DNA from: Thermoanaerobaculia bacterium
Lineage (GTDB): Bacteria > Acidobacteriota > Thermoanaerobaculia > Multivoradales > UBA5704
NCBI GenBank assembly: GCA_030150965.1
Contig: JASLEW010000869.1
Span: forward strand, 1 to 7,326
Direction: 5' to 3'
DNA: 7,326 nucleotides
A program made the translations under genes and the position numbers. Numbering within the stretch: the stretch's first letter is position 1; every line of letters starts with the position of its first letter. Below, piece by piece: positions 5,137-7,326 of this stretch. The notes under the pieces are model-generated. The model was given only the letters and a program-made list of their open reading frames with translations, was not told where the DNA came from and searched no databases.

Positions 5137-5142
5137 AGCCTA
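5137..5142 (-). promoter_or_regulatory. -10-like TAGGCT 7 nt before the DUF457 start codon
   Basis: Minus-strand TAGGCT at 5142-5137 leaves 7 nt to the ATG at 5129. It fits the TANNNT pattern and predicts a leaderless transcript. It matches TATAAT only at T1, A2 and T6, so its weight comes from position and from the repeated pattern in the window. Confidence 0.35.
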
Positions 5143-5292
5143 CCAGCACCACGCCGGACTTTTCGGCGCAGCATCCGCCAGGTCGGGCAGGGTCCGCCTT
5201 CGTGGCTGAGCGCCGTGCTCGCGGACACGGGAGTGCCCATGGAAGAGGGCGGCTCCTGGCGCCACCGGGCGTGCGGAACGCGGGTTAGGGGT

Positions 5293-5298
5293 TAAGAT
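5293..5298 (+). promoter_or_regulatory. -10-like TAAGAT 6 nt before the FAH-family start codon
   Basis: TAAGAT matches TATAAT at four of six positions and ends 6 nt before the ATG at 5305. No Shine-Dalgarno site lies in between and no good -35 is visible. The rest of the divergent gap (5143-5292) contains no gene that I can support. Confidence 0.45.
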
Positions 5299-5304
5299 CA
5301 CGCC

Positions 5305-6108
5305 ATGCTCCTGTACCGGATCGGCCCCGGGGGTCACCATGCCGTCAGCGAATCCCTGAGCGGCGAGCTGCGCCTGCTGCACTCGGATCCCCTGACGGAG
5401 CCGGTCGAGCGCTGGCGGCTCGGGGAGCCCGTGGGGCCGGGGGGACTGGCGGGAGGGGACGGGCCGGCGCTGCTCGCGCCGGTGCGGCCCGGCAAGATCG
5501 TCGGCATCGGGCGCAACTACGTCGAGCACGCGCGCGAGATGGACAACCCGGTGCCGAGCGAACCCCTCCTCTTCCTCAAGGCGCCGTCGTCGCTGATCGG
5601 GCCGGGCGAGGCGGTGGTGCTGCCGCTCGAGAGCCAACGCGTCGAGTACGAGGGGGAGATCGCCGTGGTGCTGCGCCGGCGGCTGCGGCGGGCCTCGGCC
5701 GACGAGGCGCAGGCCGCGGTGCTGGGGGTGACCGCGGCCTGCGACGTGACGGCGCGCGACCTCCAGCGCAAGGACGCCACCTTCGCCCGCGCCAAGTCGT
5801 TCGACACCTTCTGCCCGCTCGGACCGGCCATCCTGGTCGGCCCGGACCCCGGGGAGCTGACGGTGACCCTGCGCCTCAACGGCGGGCAGCGGCAGGTCGG
5901 CCACACCCGCGAGATGGTCTTCGGCATCGTCGACCTCCTGGTCTACACCTCACGGATGATGACCCTGGAGCCCGGCGACGTCATCCTCACCGGCACGCCG
6001 GGCGGCACCGGGCCGCTCGCCGGCGGCGACCGCATCGAGGTCGAGGTGAGCGGCGCCGGCGTGCTCGCCAATCCGGTCGAGACCTGGAAGCAGGCGCCCG
6101 CCGGCTAG
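5305..6108 (+). CDS. Fumarylacetoacetate hydrolase (FAH) family protein
   Basis: 267 residues with a short N-terminal domain (1-60) and the FAH/HpcE-type catalytic fold (62-262). Landmarks: KIVGIGRNYVEHAREM (64-79), the metal ligands Glu116 and Glu118 in VEYEGEIAVV, Asp147 in ACDVTARDLQ, then FARAKSFDTFCPLGP (160-174) with Lys164, and the TGTPGGTGPL element near the end. The ExE...D Mg/Mn triad is complete, so an active enzyme is expected. The family covers C-C bond hydrolases, oxaloacetate tautomerase/decarboxylases and acylpyruvases; without pathway neighbours I cannot choose, though the single-domain form of about 250-280 residues resembles the acylpyruvase/oxaloacetate-processing group more than true FAH. 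It is transcribed alone, with GC-rich hairpins right after its stop. The start is supported by TAAGAT 6 nt upstream and by the standard N-terminus. Confidence 0.93.
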   Translation: MLLYRIGPGGHHAVSESLSGELRLLHSDPLTEPVERWRLGEPVGPGGLAGGDGPALLAPVRPGKIVGIGRNYVEHAREMDNPVPSEPLLFLKAPSSLIGPGEAVVLPLESQRVEYEGEIAVVLRRRLRRASADEAQAAVLGVTAACDVTARDLQRKDATFARAKSFDTFCPLGPAILVGPDPGELTVTLRLNGGQRQVGHTREMVFGIVDLLVYTSRMMTLEPGDVILTGTPGGTGPLAGGDRIEVEVSGAGVLANPVETWKQAPAG

Positions 6109-6110
6109 CG

Positions 6111-6171
6111 CGGCTCGCGGCCCGCGGCGGCGAGCCGGCGCGCGCCTGGCCCACCTGGCCGGGCGCGCCGG
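6111..6171 (+). terminator. Tandem GC-rich hairpins just after the FAH-family stop codon
   Basis: A perfect 8-bp stem CGGCTCGC (6111-6118) with GCGAGCCG (6130-6137) starts 3 nt after the stop. A second perfect 9-bp stem CCGGCGCGC (6135-6143) with GCGCGCCGG (6163-6171) follows and shares three bases with the first, so the two compete at their base. No T-run follows. The position favours termination or 3'-end protection of the mRNA. The remaining 6172-6251 holds nothing I can support. Confidence 0.4.
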
Positions 6172-6251
6172 TACCGATGGGTTGGGGGACCGCGTCGAGG
6201 AGGCACGCTCCCGGCTGCGCGCGCCCCAAGGCCCGGCTCAGCCGGCGAGGC

Positions 6252-6434
6252 TCATCCGGCCTCGGGCGGCACCGGCGGCACCGGCGGCGGGAGCGACCGC
6301 CAGGGGAACATCACCGCCGCCCCGGCGAGCAGCAGGTGCAGGGCGCCGTGCAGCAGGAAGCCGGCGAACAGCAGCCCCATCCAAATCGACACCAGAAGCA
6401 GCGCGGCGGCGGCGCGCAGATTGGGCGAGGGCAT
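6252..6434 (-). CDS. 60-aa two-helix membrane protein
   Basis: The ATG at 6434 opens a 60-residue protein: a short polar start (MPSPNLR), helix 8-27 (LLLVSIWMGLLFAGFLL), a tight turn HGALH, helix 30-43, then PWRS and a proline-rich tail (PPPVPPVPPEAG). The turn with Gly and His between two short hydrophobic helices is reminiscent of lmo0937-type small membrane proteins (DUF5670), but I would not assign it firmly. The frame continues upstream to 6734, but that extension overlaps the HAD gene, is low-complexity and should be ignored. A TACCGT box lies 8 nt upstream of the ATG (6448-6443). It is convergent with the FAH-family gene and faces away from the HAD gene. Function unknown. Confidence 0.55.
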   Translation of the reverse strand: MPSPNLRAAAALLLVSIWMGLLFAGFLLHGALHLLLAGAAVMFPWRSLPPPVPPVPPEAG

Positions 6435-6613
6435 CGGCGGCGACGGTATCACAGCGGCGATGGGCCCCCCGGCTCCGGCGGCGGCCCAGGGTTGCTCGGT
6501 TGCTCCGAGCCGACGACGTCCGCATGAGCACGCACATGCCCCGAGTCCTCCCCGCGCCGCCGCGGGAGGCAAACGGAGCTGCCAACAGCGGTCTTCCCGC
6601 CGCCCTCGGGCGG

Positions 6614-6651
6614 GCCCGGGAGCGCCGGCGGTGGTGCCGCCGTGCCCGGGC
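6614..6651. other. Nested GC-rich hairpin directly upstream of the HAD promoter
   Basis: An outer 7-bp stem GCCCGGG (6614-6620) with CCCGGGC (6645-6651) encloses an inner perfect 6-bp stem CGGCGG (6626-6631) with CCGCCG (6637-6642) and a 5-nt loop. It ends 6 bp before the TATCCT box of the HAD gene, covering where a -35 would be. It could be an operator, an extended inverted repeat or chance in GC-rich DNA. The rest of the gap 6435-6613 holds no supported gene; a shorter CCTCCC/GGGAGG inverted repeat lies near 6548-6569. Confidence 0.35.
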
Positions 6652-6657
6652 AGGGAG

Positions 6658-6663
6658 TATCCT
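6658..6663 (+). promoter_or_regulatory. -10-like TATCCT 6 nt before the HAD hydrolase start codon
   Basis: TATCCT matches TATAAT at four of six positions and ends exactly 6 nt before the ATG at 6670, predicting a leaderless mRNA. No Shine-Dalgarno site is present between box and start; a GGGAG at 6653-6657 is 12 nt from the ATG, too far to be convincing. Confidence 0.45.
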
Positions 6664-6669
6664 GAAACC

Positions 6670-7326
6670 ATGATCGAGGCGGTCACCTTCGACGTCACCA
6701 ATACCCTCATCCGCTGTCCGCGGCTGGGCGACATCTACTCCCAGGTGCTGGCGCGCCACGGCATCGAGGTGACGCCCGCCCAGGCGCGGCGGCTGATCGG
6801 CGAGGTCTGGCGCGAGATGGCCTGCGCGGCCGAGCCGGCGTGCGACCGTTTCACCGCCCACCCGGACGGCCCGCGCGGCTGGTGGCAGCGCTTCCTGGAG
6901 CGCTTCTGCGAGCACCTCGACGCGTCGCCGCCGTCGCGCTTCGCCGCCGCCGAGCTGTTCCACCGCCTGGGCAGCGGCGAGTCCTGGGAGGTCTATCCCG
7001 AGGTCGCCGACGTGCTCGCGGCGCTGCGCGAGCGCGGGCTGCGGCTCGGCGTGATCAGCAACTGGGACCCCCGGCTGCCCGAGCTGCTGCGGCAGCTCGG
7101 CCTCGCCCGCCACTTCGACGCCATCGTCTACTCCTCGGCGGTGGGGGTCGAGAAGCCGGACGCGCGGATCTTCCGCCGCGCCCTGCGCGAGCTGGGCGTC
7201 GAGGCGGGCGGCGCCCTGCACGTCGGCGACAGCCGGCTGGAGGACGTGGAGGGGGCCATCGCCGCCGGCATGCGCGCGCTGCTCCTGGTGCGCGAGCGCC
7301 AGCCCGGGCCGCGGCCGGCGCCGGGC
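6670..7326 (+). CDS. HAD-superfamily hydrolase, HDHD3/REG-2-like subfamily (3' end beyond the window)
   Basis: 219 codons are visible and the frame is open at the right edge, so the protein is partial at its C-terminus, although the core is nearly complete. Motif I is FDVTNTL with nucleophile Asp8; motif II GVISNWD has Ser130; motif III VEKPDARIF has Lys162; motif IV HVGDSRLEDVEGA has Asp187 and Asp192. A helical cap (about 20-100, with WWQRFLERF) lies between motifs I and II. The usual second Asp of DxDxT is Thr10 here; HDHD3-like proteins also lack that Asp, so this may be a subfamily trait that alters or removes ordinary phosphatase chemistry. Cytosolic, substrate unknown. The start is supported by the family opening and by TATCCT 6 nt upstream. 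Confidence 0.9.
   Translation, partial: MIEAVTFDVTNTLIRCPRLGDIYSQVLARHGIEVTPAQARRLIGEVWREMACAAEPACDRFTAHPDGPRGWWQRFLERFCEHLDASPPSRFAAAELFHRLGSGESWEVYPEVADVLAALRERGLRLGVISNWDPRLPELLRQLGLARHFDAIVYSSAVGVEKPDARIFRRALRELGVEAGGALHVGDSRLEDVEGAIAAGMRALLLVRERQPGPRPAPG

Noticed and set aside
4137..5288. 383-codon open frame on the plus strand
   Set aside because: Antisense to the clear DUF457 gene; rich in His/Arg/Gln/Pro with no family features.
5282..5294. Telomere-like TTAGGG/TTAAG string before the FAH-family gene
   Set aside because: Fewer than two units, no array, and the TAAGAT part is better explained as a -10 box.
6238..7221. 327-codon open frame on the minus strand
   Set aside because: Antisense to the HAD hydrolase, whose motifs are unmistakable on the plus strand; the minus translation is low-complexity.
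1..7326. CRISPR array, tRNA/rRNA genes, insertion sequence ends or integrase
   Set aside because: Looked for spaced repeats, tRNA-like cloverleafs with CCA ends and transposase motifs (DDE, HUH, Tyr/Ser recombinase) and found none.

Overview
This is a very GC-rich bacterial window, mostly around 70% or more by eye. It reads as an accessory, recombination-scarred stretch of a chromosome rather than one dedicated pathway. The gene families point to a soil- or sediment-type GC-rich lineage: a Uma2/DUF820 endonuclease-like protein, a Phd/PIN toxin-antitoxin pair, a DUF457 membrane hydrolase and an AbiEii/DUF6036-like nucleotidyltransferase. Acidobacteriota (Thermoanaerobaculia-like), Deinococcota and Chloroflexota all fit; I lean weakly to Acidobacteriota. 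No RNA gene, CRISPR array, transposase or integrase is visible.

Layout. 1-235: a perfect 89-bp inverted repeat at the left edge, made of the 5' end of a PP-loop ATPase (Dph6/MJ0570 type) gene whose full copy runs to 950. 966-1292 (-): unknown 108-aa protein. 1311-1850 (+): a nucleotidyltransferase head that runs in frame into a fragment of a Uma2 gene. 1821-1949: an AT-rich island. 1950-2396 (+): a small membrane protein with the window's only strong Shine-Dalgarno site. 2404-2652: a frameshifted relic of the 3' end of a second dph6-like gene. 2688-3379 (-): Phd/YefM-type antitoxin followed by a PIN-domain toxin with a 4-bp overlap. 3488-4081 (+): full Uma2 gene. 4155-5129 (-): DUF457 metal-dependent hydrolase. 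5305-6108 (+): fumarylacetoacetate hydrolase (FAH) family enzyme. 6252-6434 (-): 60-aa two-helix membrane protein. 6670-7326 (+): HAD-superfamily hydrolase, cut by the right edge.

Two themes stand out. First, six genes have a TANNNT box (a -10 promoter element) exactly 6 or 7 nt before the start codon and no Shine-Dalgarno site, which predicts leaderless mRNAs. One divergent pair (1292-/1311+) shares a single 7-bp symmetric -10 sequence read on both strands. Second, 1640-2650 is a gene graveyard: a Uma2 tail and a dph6 tail lie there as decayed second copies of genes that are complete elsewhere in the window, around a foreign-looking low-GC membrane gene.

Apart from the toxin-antitoxin pair, the genes do not form an obvious operon; orientation changes almost gene by gene. 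I see no clear new multi-gene system. The promoter architecture and the chimeric or decayed genes are the points most worth following.
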